A stretch of DNA of 11,892 bases from positions 1 to 11,892 of the forward strand of contig JAATVR010000704.1 of the NCBI GenBank assembly GCA_014523665.1, read 5' to 3'. The notes beneath the pieces are model-generated. The model had not been told where the DNA came from. It was given only the letters and a program-made list of their open reading frames with translations, and made no database searches. Both the position numbers and the translations under genes were made by a program. Of this stretch, positions 1-6,247 are shown piece by piece; position 1 is the stretch's first letter; each line of letters opens with the position of its first letter. This DNA is from Nitrososphaerales archaeon TH526 (GTDB lineage: Archaea > Thermoproteota > Nitrososphaeria > Nitrososphaerales > Nitrososphaeraceae).

Positions 1-25
1 ATTTTATACTACTAGCTAGCTCTAA

Positions 26-277
26 CTAGTTCGATCCGTCTTCTCCATCGTTCTCTCCGTCACTGCCTTCTCCACCATCTCCACCATCTCCATCTCCACC
101 ACCATCACCTGTGGAACCAGTTGCGGAAGGCATACTCATGTTTCCTCCAGTCATGTTCTGTCCAGTCATATTTCCACCTGTCATGTTTGATTGGGCATAA
201 ATTGTAGATGCAAGTCCTGTCACCAACACTGACGCAAATAATGCGACGCCTATGGCTACAAATATTTGACTTTTCAT
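26..277 (-). CDS. small secreted NMT-repeat protein with acidic Gly/Asp tail
   Basis: Predicted 83-aa exported protein of unknown function. Residues 1-29 form a signal peptide: Lys2, a hydrophobic core (IFVAIGVALFASVLVTGLA) and a likely cleavage site after STIYA, before QS. The mature part begins with four Asn-Met-Thr/Ser sequons (Asn31, 36, 41 and 46) in the repeat NMTGG/NMTGQ/NMTGG/NMSMP, which could be N-glycosylated outside the cell. It ends in a low-complexity Gly/Asp/Glu tail from about residue 58. The frame also allows a TTG start one codon upstream (280), but the ATG at 277 places the basic residue correctly. There is no Shine-Dalgarno; a TATA-like element lies 20-30 bp upstream, which fits a leaderless transcript. 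Similar tiny signal-peptide/NMT proteins are typical of soil thaumarchaea. The function is not known; surface-layer association is only a guess. Confidence 0.75.
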   Translation of the reverse strand: MKSQIFVAIGVALFASVLVTGLASTIYAQSNMTGGNMTGQNMTGGNMSMPSATGSTGDGGGDGDGGDGGEGSDGENDGEDGSN

Positions 278-296
278 CAAATTGCAATCGAACTTA

Positions 297-307
297 TCAT
301 ATATAGC
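297..307 (-). promoter_or_regulatory. candidate TATA box for the NMT-repeat protein
   Basis: The minus strand reads GCTATATATGA here, 20-30 bp upstream of the ATG at 277. This is the spacing expected for an archaeal TATA element driving a leaderless or nearly leaderless transcript. It is based on composition and position only. Confidence 0.35.
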
Positions 308-492
308 AATTTTAGTAACTATCTTCTAGAAGATACATAGGCGATTAATTTTCTCGGTCAGTCAATGATTTTACAAGTTACGACGGCAATAGCCTTTAGA
401 TGTGTTAACGGATAAGACGAGTGCAAGCCTCAATAACAGACAGGGATATCAGTATAAGCAGATGATCACTGGTTAAGTTGATTCCAATCCCA

Positions 493-535
493 GTAGGAAG
501 ATAGCCAGAAACATCTGAACCAGGTGTCTTCCTAC
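493..535. repeat. nested inverted repeat, possible structured RNA
   Basis: GTAGGAAGA (493-501) is matched by TCTTCCTAC (527-535), a perfect 9-bp stem. Inside it, ACATCTG (511-517) pairs with CAGGTGT (521-527) with one G-U and an AAC loop. The last base of the inner stem and the first pair of the outer stem compete for position 527. CTACC-TAA-GGTAG (532-544) gives an alternative hairpin with the 3' arm. The segment is intergenic, so it may be a folded RNA or a regulatory site. No known RNA family was recognised. Confidence 0.4.
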
Positions 536-613
536 CTAAGGTAGTTGGTTTTGCAGTATAGCAGCGGCGGCTTCTTGCACAATAAATTATAAAAATGATC
601 TGGCTCTTGCAAT

Positions 614-1429
614 CTACTCAAGCTTTCCCTCTATCAATGGCTTTATTGGAACTTGGTCTTTGCGCATCCTCAATCTAGTAAATATATCAGCTGAACGATC
701 GTTCTCGCTTTCATTTTCAATAGTTATTCCGAGCTCTTGTGTTAGTATATCTTTTCCCTCTCTTGCACCAATTAATATTATTTGTGCATTCTGGTAGTCT
801 ATGAATCTTAAGTTTCTTGACAATGGCACAAAATTCTCATCATTATTAAAATCATCAAGAACAGATTCCGGATATTGTGGTGCGTCCTCTGTTGTTGGCA
901 AATATTCTTCTCTTTTTGGTATCTTTGGATTAATAACGGTAATAATGTAACTTGCTTCTTTTGCAATTCCTAACTCTTCTTGTGCTTCTCCTATTTCTTT
1001 TGGCAATTCTAGTACAAATGATAATTCTGCATGGCCAGAATGACTTACTATGGCATATTTTCCCTCTCCAGCAGGTCTTGCGATATCCCCGTCTCTAAAT
1101 TCATTTGATAATAGTTCTTTTGTAAGTTGCGCGGGGTTGTCAAAAATGCCTCCTACCCTCGCCCAATATCTTTCTGAACTTCTAGCTTCCGTATCTCTTA
1201 TTTCAGGGAGTGATTTTTTGCCGATTACTAATAGTCTATAGAGATCTTTCTTATTCTTTGATTCGGGTGCAAGAACCATAAAGAATCTTCTTACATCTTC
1301 AATGCTTTCAACTTTCTCAGACCTAACTTTGGGTCGATAAAAGAAGAATATATCACCCTGCTCCAGTATTGTACTCTGTGGAGGGGTAGTCGATAATCTT
1401 GAATTGGTATTTTTTTGATCCATACTCAT
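614..1429 (-). CDS. conserved 271-aa protein of unknown function
   Basis: Soluble protein with no signal peptide or membrane segment. The sequence has the feel of a conserved family: an N-terminal block GDIFFFYRPKVRSEKVESIE (residues 25-44), then RRFFMVLAP (47-55), YRLLVIGKKSLPEI (64-77), a Trp/Gly block RYWARVGGI (87-95), a central block with HSGHAELSFVLELP (130-143) and EASYIITVINP (158-168), and a C-terminal block NAQIILIGA (214-222). I have seen this arrangement in uncharacterised bacterial and archaeal proteins but cannot attach an activity. The start is ambiguous: a perfect 10-bp tandem repeat at 1418-1437 creates ATGs at 1433 (out of frame), 1429 and 1423, and the last would give MDQKN. 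It is transcribed alone, divergently from the 195-aa secreted protein. Confidence 0.8.
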   Translation of the reverse strand: MSMDQKNTNSRLSTTPPQSTILEQGDIFFFYRPKVRSEKVESIEDVRRFFMVLAPESKNKKDLYRLLVIGKKSLPEIRDTEARSSERYWARVGGIFDNPAQLTKELLSNEFRDGDIARPAGEGKYAIVSHSGHAELSFVLELPKEIGEAQEELGIAKEASYIITVINPKIPKREEYLPTTEDAPQYPESVLDDFNNDENFVPLSRNLRFIDYQNAQIILIGAREGKDILTQELGITIENESENDRSADIFTRLRMRKDQVPIKPLIEGKLE

Positions 1430-1437
1430 CCATACTC
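1418..1437 (-). repeat. 10-bp tandem duplication over the start codon
   Basis: ATCCATACTC occurs twice head to tail (1418-1427 and 1428-1437). On the minus strand it reads GAGTATGGAT twice, placing three ATGs within 13 bp. Only those at 1429 and 1423 are in frame with the 271-aa protein. The duplication therefore decides which start is used. Confidence 0.7.
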
Positions 1438-1577
1438 AACAATAATTATAATGCATGTACTCCTGGTGGGAGAGGGGAAGTATATGTAGCAGTAGACCCG
1501 GCCTGGTCACGGACGAATTATTTATTATCCATTGTCAGGAACTAATAACTGGTCTAAACAAATGATTAGTTAGTCTC

Positions 1578-1586
1578 TTTTATATG
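1578..1586 (+). promoter_or_regulatory. candidate TATA box for the 195-aa secreted protein
   Basis: The sequence TTTTATATG lies about 35-43 bp upstream of the ATG at 1621. This is compatible with an archaeal TATA box and a transcript with a leader of some 10-15 nt. It is inferred from composition and position. Confidence 0.35.
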
Positions 1587-1620
1587 GTAGTTATATGTTT
1601 AACTAACAGATATCAGTAAC

Positions 1621-2208
1621 ATGAACAAGATTTTAAACAGCAAAATGGTGACCGCAAGTTTTATTGCATCAGTTTATCTATTGGCATGCATTTGTTTTTC
1701 ATTAACTTCAACAGTAGATCTGTTTGCTCAACAACGAGGTACAATTTCTGTAGTTAGTGCCACAGCTCTTCCTCTTGTTAACTCAGAGGGAAATCAGATA
1801 AAGGTTGTGTTAAATTACAGCATGGGGAGTGAATCTCTTCTTGGACAGAGATTAAATGCTGTTATGGGCATTTACGACCGCATCAATGGTACTCTAATTA
1901 AACTATCATCATTTCCAGATGGGTTTATCCTAAACAATACAGCAGGTACAATGCAGCTGGCAAGCACACTAACTGACCCCAAGATACAGAATATATCGAC
2001 TATTGTAACGCTTACCAACGAAGAAAAATCTGAAAAATACTCCAATGATGTTAGATCAGATCTTGATGTTAGAGCGATACTACCTACCTCTCTACAAGCA
2101 TTAGATGAGACTTTGCCGCCAGCATTACCACCTTCGCCACCATCTTTAGCAAATGATGTTGGAAACCAACAAGTTGATGATTCAAGTTCTAGTTCAGATG
2201 ATGAATAG
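1621..2208 (+). CDS. secreted protein of unknown function, 195 aa
   Basis: Exported protein with an N-terminal signal peptide. Residues 1-36 include Lys3 and Lys8, a long hydrophobic core (ASFIASVYLLACICFSL) and a likely cleavage site after DLFA, before QQ. The mature part (about 38-155) alternates hydrophobic and polar residues as a beta-rich domain would, and contains sequons at Asn89 (NGT), Asn105 (NNT) and Asn124 (NIS). A Pro-rich hinge follows (PPALPPSPPS, about 166-175), then an acidic Ser/Asp tail ending SSSSSDDE, with no membrane anchor. The style matches thaumarchaeal extracellular proteins. I recognise no catalytic motif. It converges on the 97-aa minus-strand gene 44 bp downstream. 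Confidence 0.8.
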   Translation: MNKILNSKMVTASFIASVYLLACICFSLTSTVDLFAQQRGTISVVSATALPLVNSEGNQIKVVLNYSMGSESLLGQRLNAVMGIYDRINGTLIKLSSFPDGFILNNTAGTMQLASTLTDPKIQNISTIVTLTNEEKSEKYSNDVRSDLDVRAILPTSLQALDETLPPALPPSPPSLANDVGNQQVDDSSSSSDDE

Positions 2209-2216
2209 AAAAAAAA
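2209..2216 (-). terminator. T-run terminator of the 97-aa gene
   Basis: Eight consecutive T on the minus strand (A run at 2209-2216 on the plus strand) lie about 37 nt past the stop codon of the 97-aa gene. A T run without a strong stem is the usual archaeal intrinsic terminator. It sits directly behind the stop of the convergent 195-aa gene. Confidence 0.4.
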
Positions 2217-2252
2217 TTAAACTCCAGCTTTCAAAATACTAGAACTTAAAAC

Positions 2253-2546
2253 TTAAGATCTTTCCAAATCTAGTTTCCTGGCTTTAACATCCTCCAGAAT
2301 TTTTTGAAATGTCGACTTTAGTTTAGGCGGTATGGTATCAAGATGCTGTTCTATAGCCCAACCAATACACCCCAATGCCGCAGAGTCATTCGATTCGATA
2401 ATGAAACTCGTATGTTGTCCATTCAGTTTTATACTATTGCGATTTAACTCGCTGCATATGTCATACGCTGTCTTACCTATTCTATCAACCCATTTAGGAT
2501 CATCATCGGTGATATCAATCTCAATCTCAATTTCACCTTCGTGCAT
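2253..2546 (-). CDS. small acidic protein of unknown function, 97 aa
   Basis: A 97-aa soluble protein starting at a clean ATG. It opens with an alternating strand EGEIEIEIDITDDDPKWVDRI (roughly residues 3-23), followed by a helical stretch (GKTAYDICSELNR) and a second strand block (INGQ-like NGQHTSFIIES). A hydrophobic helix ALGCIGWAIEQHL comes next, and a charged C-terminal helix ends in KARKLDLERS. This alpha/beta pattern and codon use look like a real gene, but I do not recognise the family. No cysteine pairs or known catalytic motif stand out. It is probably monocistronic, with a T-run terminator beyond its stop. Confidence 0.65.
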   Translation of the reverse strand: MHEGEIEIEIDITDDDPKWVDRIGKTAYDICSELNRNSIKLNGQHTSFIIESNDSAALGCIGWAIEQHLDTIPPKLKSTFQKILEDVKARKLDLERS

Positions 2547-2581
2547 GACCGAAGATGCAAAGAATAATTAAGTTTGCCAAT

Positions 2582-2677
2582 CTATATTCGATTTAGTTTC
2601 CGCTGAAAATTCTGCACCATTAGCATTGTAGCTGATAAAGCCACCAGGATAGCAACTGCTAAATATTTGATTTGCAT
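2582..2677 (-). CDS. possible short hydrophobic peptide or signal-peptide remnant
   Basis: A 31-aa ORF reads MQIKYLAVAILVALSATMLM, then VQNFQRKLNRI. The first 20 residues look exactly like a signal peptide or single membrane helix. A one-base slip in the short T run of GAATTTTCAG would continue the frame as VQNFSAETKSNIDWQT, with an FSA-E cleavage site. It may therefore be a small secreted protein with a frameshift, or a genuine membrane micropeptide. There is no independent support such as a strong promoter, so confidence is low. Confidence 0.3.
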   Translation of the reverse strand: MQIKYLAVAILVALSATMLMVQNFQRKLNRI

Positions 2678-2964
2678 TAACAGCATCTAGATTAGAACAT
2701 TATTAGATATATCGATCAATTATTTTTGACTCAAAGAATAGCAATATTATGATATTATTATTAATTTTACTCTAAAAATAGCCAACTTTTGACAATAATC
2801 TAACCAACATAGACTTGTAAAAAAGTTGGCTTAGGATCTTCATCTACAGAAAGCAGCCGAATGGGTCAATTAAGCACGTAATAAGATAGCCTGACAGACC
2901 ATTTTGATAAAAAATTGAACTGGGTAGCTCTTGTAACTCTAAACACTCGCCTACGTACTCTTAA
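2678..2964. other. AT-rich intergenic region without a recognisable gene
   Basis: Apart from the 11-bp inverted repeat at 2780-2831, no coding frame or RNA gene can be supported here. The stretch around 2700-2780 is strongly AT-rich with runs such as ATTATGATATTATTATTAAT. Confidence 0.5.
2780..2831. repeat. 11-bp perfect inverted repeat with 30-nt loop
   Basis: AGCCAACTTTT (2780-2790) and AAAAGTTGGCT (2821-2831) are exact reverse complements separated by 30 nt. The repeat lies in the AT-rich gene-free region 2678-2964, far from any start codon. It could fold into a hairpin RNA, act as a bidirectional terminator because of its A/T edges, or be the footprint of a lost small mobile element. No flanking target duplication was noticed. 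Confidence 0.45.
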
Positions 2965-3027
2965 TTAGTTTCCGGATTGTTCTGCATTCTTCGCAACTTC
3001 ATTCCATGTTTCTTCTGTGTACCACAT
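2965..3027 (-). CDS. possible 20-aa ORF overlapping the LLM stop codon
   Basis: The stop of the LLM oxidoreductase overlaps an ATG in the arrangement TAATG. The ATG opens a 20-codon frame reading MWYTEETWNEVAKNAEQSGN and ending in TAA. Overlap of this kind allows termination-reinitiation. The peptide has a normal helical composition, so it may be a coupled micropeptide or a C-terminal extension of the oxidoreductase put out of frame. It is equally possible that it is chance. Confidence 0.25.
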   Translation of the reverse strand: MWYTEETWNEVAKNAEQSGN

Positions 3028-3872
3028 TATAGCCGACCGATCAAATGCATGAGTCGTGCCTGTTGCTGCTGCTCGTCTTCACCTGTACCTGTAACAGGTA
3101 CTAGAGATATCATTAGCTCGTCTAGGCCTGCACTTAGAAGCTCGTTAATTCGCGCAGCAACTTTTTCTTCGTTTCCGGAGATCACCAAATTATCAACAAG
3201 AGCATTGGGTACCATCTGATCGGAAGTTACCTGGAATCCTGCATTAGAGAACATTTTGGCATAGAATGGGATCTTGGCGTAGAAATCAAGATATCTGTGT
3301 CCTGCTGACTGGACGGAAACCCGATCTTCACTGAGTGCAATAGGTACATGTGCAACCAATTGCGGAGTCGAGCGTCCAACCGATGCCGCTGATGAGCGCA
3401 AAGCTGGAATTCCTATGTGAAGCAAATATGCAACAGGACATACCCAAGTTAGGGCGCCATCAGCTATTTGTCCAGCTAATTGAAAAGCCATCTTTCCTAA
3501 TGTTGAAATTAACAGTGGTATCTGCGCCGAACGGACCAATTCGGCTTCAACATTATAGAAATCTCCGTGATGATTGACTTTCCCATCCCAGAGCGCTGTA
3601 CGCAAGATTCCAACATATTCACGTAAATGGGCTAATGGATTGCTCTGCTGCAACCCATACTTTTTTTCTATAATAAAGCGATGACTAGGGCCTATTCCAA
3701 GTCGCAATCGGCCAGGTGCTATATCGTGTAAAGCCAGAGCCTGTTGAGCTAGAACGAGTGGATGTCGTGGATAGGTTGGCACAATCGATGTTCCAAGATT
3801 TACTGAAGATGTTTTTGATGCCGCTGCCGCAAATGTAGTTAATACATCTGGCAGGTTAGGTGGCAGTAACAT
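3027..3872 (-). CDS. F420-type LLM-class oxidoreductase (luciferase-like monooxygenase family)
   Basis: Luciferase-like TIM-barrel oxidoreductase, probably using coenzyme F420, which thaumarchaea make; the substrate is unknown. Family features are NLGTSIVPTYPRHPLVLAQQ (residues 25-44), the glycine block APGRLRLGIGPSH (52-64), HLREYVGILRTALWDGKV (82-99) with GDFYNV, IPLLISTLGKMAFQLAGQIADGALTW (118-143) and a C-terminal helix GLDELMISLVPV. From the ATG at 3872 the protein is 281 aa but lacks the first strand and helix of the barrel. The same frame stays open upstream to a stop at 4011 and encodes that missing part (RVGLIVEGVN, AEDVGVRQIW) without any ATG, GTG or TTG. The annotated ATG is therefore probably not the ancestral start; see the entry just upstream. 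Confidence 0.85.
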   Translation of the reverse strand: MLLPPNLPDVLTTFAAAASKTSSVNLGTSIVPTYPRHPLVLAQQALALHDIAPGRLRLGIGPSHRFIIEKKYGLQQSNPLAHLREYVGILRTALWDGKVNHHGDFYNVEAELVRSAQIPLLISTLGKMAFQLAGQIADGALTWVCPVAYLLHIGIPALRSSAASVGRSTPQLVAHVPIALSEDRVSVQSAGHRYLDFYAKIPFYAKMFSNAGFQVTSDQMVPNALVDNLVISGNEEKVAARINELLSAGLDELMISLVPVTGTGEDEQQQQARLMHLIGRL

Positions 3873-4014
3873 CCATATCTGCCGTACTCCGACATCTTCT
3901 GCTACAACAATAGTATTAACAGCAGCTGCAGAATTAACACCTTCAACAATAAGTCCAACACGTTCTCGTATTGGACGAGAACTAAAGACAACTGGAGGGT
4001 TCTTTAATAGTCAT
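3873..4014 (-). pseudogene. N-terminal part of the LLM oxidoreductase, out of frame with its start
   Basis: The 46 codons upstream of the ATG at 3872 continue the oxidoreductase frame and read PPVVFSSRPIRERVGLIVEG, then VNSAAAVNTIVVAEDVGVRQ. This is the conserved first strand and helix of this family. The frame has no usual start codon. An ATG at 4014 lies one base out of frame (MTIKEP, then stop). Dropping one A of the AAA at 4003-4005 would give MTIKNPPVVFSSRPIRERVG, a natural N-terminus. This suggests either a one-base frameshift (mutation or sequence error) or use of a rare start such as ATT or ATA. Confidence 0.6.
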
Positions 4015-4119
4015 AGATTCAACTCGCGATAAATTCCCATAACTCGTAAGAATAGGACTTCATGATGAGATTCACCAAAAATTACTATCATAACTTTCTA
4101 AATGGCAAACCCAGACTGG

Positions 4120-4137
4120 TTAGATTGCGCAGTCTAA
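4120..4137. promoter_or_regulatory. 18-bp near-perfect palindrome in the divergent spacer
   Basis: TTAGATTGCGCAGTCTAA is self-complementary except for one symmetric T/G position. An overlapping inverted repeat AGACTG (4113-4118) / CAGTCT (4130-4135) is also present. It sits in the spacer between the divergent LLM oxidoreductase and coiled-coil genes and could be an operator for either. No regulator is assigned. Confidence 0.35.
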
Positions 4138-4248
4138 TTTGAAAATGGCGGTAAACTATCTGATAATCCGATAAGATCACGATGATATACTCTCCCAGTG
4201 CTCGTCGTCATCTATTGATTATATCGCAATTTGTCAAACTATTGATTT

Positions 4249-4767
4249 ATGCGCAAACACAAACTCATTGAACTCAGAAAAATAATCGATGAAAGAATCG
4301 GGTCACTAACCGAAGAGGTGGAAATCGCGACTAACGTGAAACTGAATCCATTATATATTGCTGATCGCAAAGATGAAATTGAATTTTTACGTTGGACAGC
4401 AACTATTATCAACTCAATTTTAAGTCGGGACACTGATCGAAAACAGGTACAACTTGGAACAACCAAAATGCGATTGGAGTTAGCTGATACCATCGAATTC
4501 GAAAATACACTCAATAAAAGAATTGAAGAGCTAAATTTGAAATTAAAAGAATCAAATAACCTTCGAGAGTCAAACATTCTCATAAATGAATTAGATACAC
4601 TCGAATCTATTCTGGGTCGTTTGTCCGATTTGAAATACGGTGATAAAGCACGCGCCATAGAGATAGCCGAATCCAACAATAACTACCAGCAGGCAGATCG
4701 TCTAAGAAAGCAATTAATTAAAATCCAAGATACTGAGGACGAGATTAGTGCACAAATACAAAACTAG
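4249..4767 (+). CDS. coiled-coil protein of unknown function, 172 aa
   Basis: Highly charged, almost entirely helical protein without signal peptide or membrane segment. Residues 1-27 form a charged helix (KLIELRKIIDERIGSLTEEVEI). Residues 38-60 include the aromatic block EIEFLRWTATIINSIL. From about 75 to 128, heptad-like spacing of Leu/Ile (LADTIEFENTLNKRIEEL, then ILINELDTLESILGRL) predicts a coiled coil. A second helical pair follows (ADRLRKQLIKIQDTEDEIS) at the C-terminus. No cysteine or enzymatic motif is present. It is probably a scaffold or oligomerisation protein. The gene stands alone, divergent from the LLM oxidoreductase, 235 bp from that gene's upstream frame. Confidence 0.7.
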   Translation: MRKHKLIELRKIIDERIGSLTEEVEIATNVKLNPLYIADRKDEIEFLRWTATIINSILSRDTDRKQVQLGTTKMRLELADTIEFENTLNKRIEELNLKLKESNNLRESNILINELDTLESILGRLSDLKYGDKARAIEIAESNNNYQQADRLRKQLIKIQDTEDEISAQIQN

Positions 4768-4814
4768 AGTTGATGGTATAGGAATTTGCTGACTAAACGC
4801 ATCTTAATAAAAAG

Positions 4815-4983
4815 CTAACAGCTCTCACAGGAGTACACTAATTCATTGAAGTTAGAGCACAATTCCATAATCTCATTACATCTAGGACATTCTCTTTATT
4901 CTTCAATCTCATACATGTGGTCATTTCTTATTTATTTTCTCAATAGCAGCTACAATTTGCGGCTGCAGTTTCTCTCTAGTTAG
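4815..4983 (-). pseudogene. decayed small zinc-ribbon protein gene
   Basis: Reading the minus strand, a frame at 4983-4939 gives LTREKLQPQIVAAIEKINK before a TGA. The next frame continues NDHMYEIEE, then a TAA at 4898-4896, then RECPRCNEIMELCSNFNE and LVYSCESC with a TAG at 4817-4815. Joined, this is a small protein with an N-terminal helix and a CPRC...CESC zinc ribbon. Removing one A from AAGAAATGACC joins the first two pieces. A TAA also immediately precedes LTREK and no start codon is available. At least three lesions (missing start, frameshift, stop) argue for a true pseudogene rather than one sequencing error. It resembles a family I associate with thaumarchaea, but I cannot name it. 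Confidence 0.6.
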
Positions 4984-5059
4984 TTATCGAAAAAATATAA
5001 CATAAATCTGAATTAATCAAGATAAGATTTGTCGACGTTCAGCGGCTTCAGAGAAGAAA

Positions 5060-6220
5060 ATGATGAACGTCCAACATATGAAATTCGGAATATTGTCAGC
5101 AGTTCTAGTGATATGCACACTCATGATAAGCACGATTGATTTAAGCCAGAATTTTGTTTTTGCACAGAACACTACCTCTACACTCCTCCCTCCACAGCTA
5201 CCTGCACTGGACAGCGCCTCCACACCTACCACACCAGCTCTGGAAGCTTCTGGTAGTGATCATGAATCATCGCCAAGCGATGATAGCGATACTAATGATA
5301 GCGACAGCGATGAATCTTCTGGCTCATCTGGATCTGATGATAATAATGACAACGACGATAGCAGTGTCTCACAACAAGGTACACAGAATGTTGCGCCTAT
5401 AACACCTGCTTCCGAAACTTCTGACGGCGATGATGATGATAACAATAACAACAATGGCGATATCGATCAAACAACTGATTCATCTACGAATTCAAATAGA
5501 GATAGTGATGATGACGGTGACAGCGAAAATCACCAAAGCAGTTCATCCGATGATGGAACTACAACTGAAGAAAGCTCGATGGAAGAAGATGCCTCGAACG
5601 ACAATAGTGATGGGCAGAGTACAAGCGAAGAACAGGATAATGACAATGAATCAACTCTAACCCAAGAATTATCTAGCAAAGATTCTGCCATTACCTCAGA
5701 TTCGAATGACGGTAATAGTAATCCAATTGAAGGTGATAACTCACATAGTGAATCACAAGCCGACGAAGAACAAGGTGCCATAGACGAGAACAATGCTGCT
5801 GAAACATCTAGCTCAAACAACGATGATGAAGGCGGACAAGATACAGTATCCCATGAAGAACAAAAAGAGGATTCAACTGACGCACAAGGTTTAGGTGAAG
5901 AAAATGCTGGGCAGAAGATGGGCGATGGAAACACCATTCAAAGCTCAACAGAGACACCGGAACTTGACGATAACGGTGTAGCTCAGACTGAAGATCAAAA
6001 TGATGAAATAATAACTACTGAAGACACTGTTGGGTCGTCAAGTTCAAATGATGATGACGTTGATGAACACGGACAAAAATCTATCGATACACTAAGTTCG
6101 AATGATGGTAACGATGGGCAGAGCACATTGGATGAAGATGACGAAGCAATAGTGGAAACCATAGTGAAGAAAGTCGTTGAAAGGTTATCTGCTTCTGGAA
6201 TGTTGAATTCCGAACACTGA
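5060..6220 (+). CDS. secreted, extremely acidic disordered protein, 386 aa
   Basis: The N-terminus (residues 1-35) is a signal peptide: Lys8, hydrophobic core FGILSAVLVICTLMI, and a likely cleavage site after NFVFA, before QN. Pro/Thr-rich residues 37-60 follow. Some 300 residues are then composed almost wholly of Ser, Asp, Glu, Asn, Gln, Gly and Thr, with hardly any Lys, Arg or aromatics. Short phrases recur, for example DGQST (twice) and SSSNDD/SSNND. The extreme C-terminus differs: EAIVETIVKKVVERLSASGM is an amphipathic helix. The region should be a disordered polyanion outside the cell, perhaps binding cations or the surface layer; this is inference. The in-frame ATGs at 5060 and 5063 are both possible starts, and the one at 5078 would still give a signal peptide. 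Other long frames over this gene are artefacts of its GAT/AGT-rich codons. Confidence 0.8.
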   Translation: MMNVQHMKFGILSAVLVICTLMISTIDLSQNFVFAQNTTSTLLPPQLPALDSASTPTTPALEASGSDHESSPSDDSDTNDSDSDESSGSSGSDDNNDNDDSSVSQQGTQNVAPITPASETSDGDDDDNNNNNGDIDQTTDSSTNSNRDSDDDGDSENHQSSSSDDGTTTEESSMEEDASNDNSDGQSTSEEQDNDNESTLTQELSSKDSAITSDSNDGNSNPIEGDNSHSESQADEEQGAIDENNAAETSSSNNDDEGGQDTVSHEEQKEDSTDAQGLGEENAGQKMGDGNTIQSSTETPELDDNGVAQTEDQNDEIITTEDTVGSSSSNDDDVDEHGQKSIDTLSSNDGNDGQSTLDEDDEAIVETIVKKVVERLSASGMLNSEH

Positions 6221-6235
6221 AGTCAAACCTCCATC

Positions 6236-6247
6236 ATTTTTCTTTTT
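6236..6247 (+). terminator. T-rich terminator after the acidic protein
   Basis: The run ATTTTTCTTTTT starts about 16 nt after the stop of the acidic secreted protein. T-rich tracts like this are the common archaeal intrinsic terminator. Confidence 0.45.

Larger units (their letters stand above)
281..613. other. intergenic region without a recognisable gene
   Basis: This spacer separates two minus-strand genes. No plausible coding frame was found on either strand. It holds the TATA-like element of the left gene and a hairpin-forming segment at 493-544 (listed separately). A T-rich stretch on the minus strand at about 584-598 could help terminate the 271-aa gene. Confidence 0.5.

Noticed and set aside
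461..518. Possible C/D-box small RNA (ATGATCA ... CTGA)
   Set aside because: The C box deviates from RTGATGA and no D' / C' pair or guide could be recognised.
4239..4679. 146-aa minus-strand ORF opposite the coiled-coil gene
   Set aside because: Ser/Phe/Leu-rich antisense of a Glu/Lys/Asn-rich gene, with no independent start signal.
5260..5937. Ser/Leu-rich minus-strand and Met/Ile-rich plus-strand frames across the acidic protein gene
   Set aside because: They are mirror products of its repetitive GAT/AGT/GAA codons and have biased, implausible composition.
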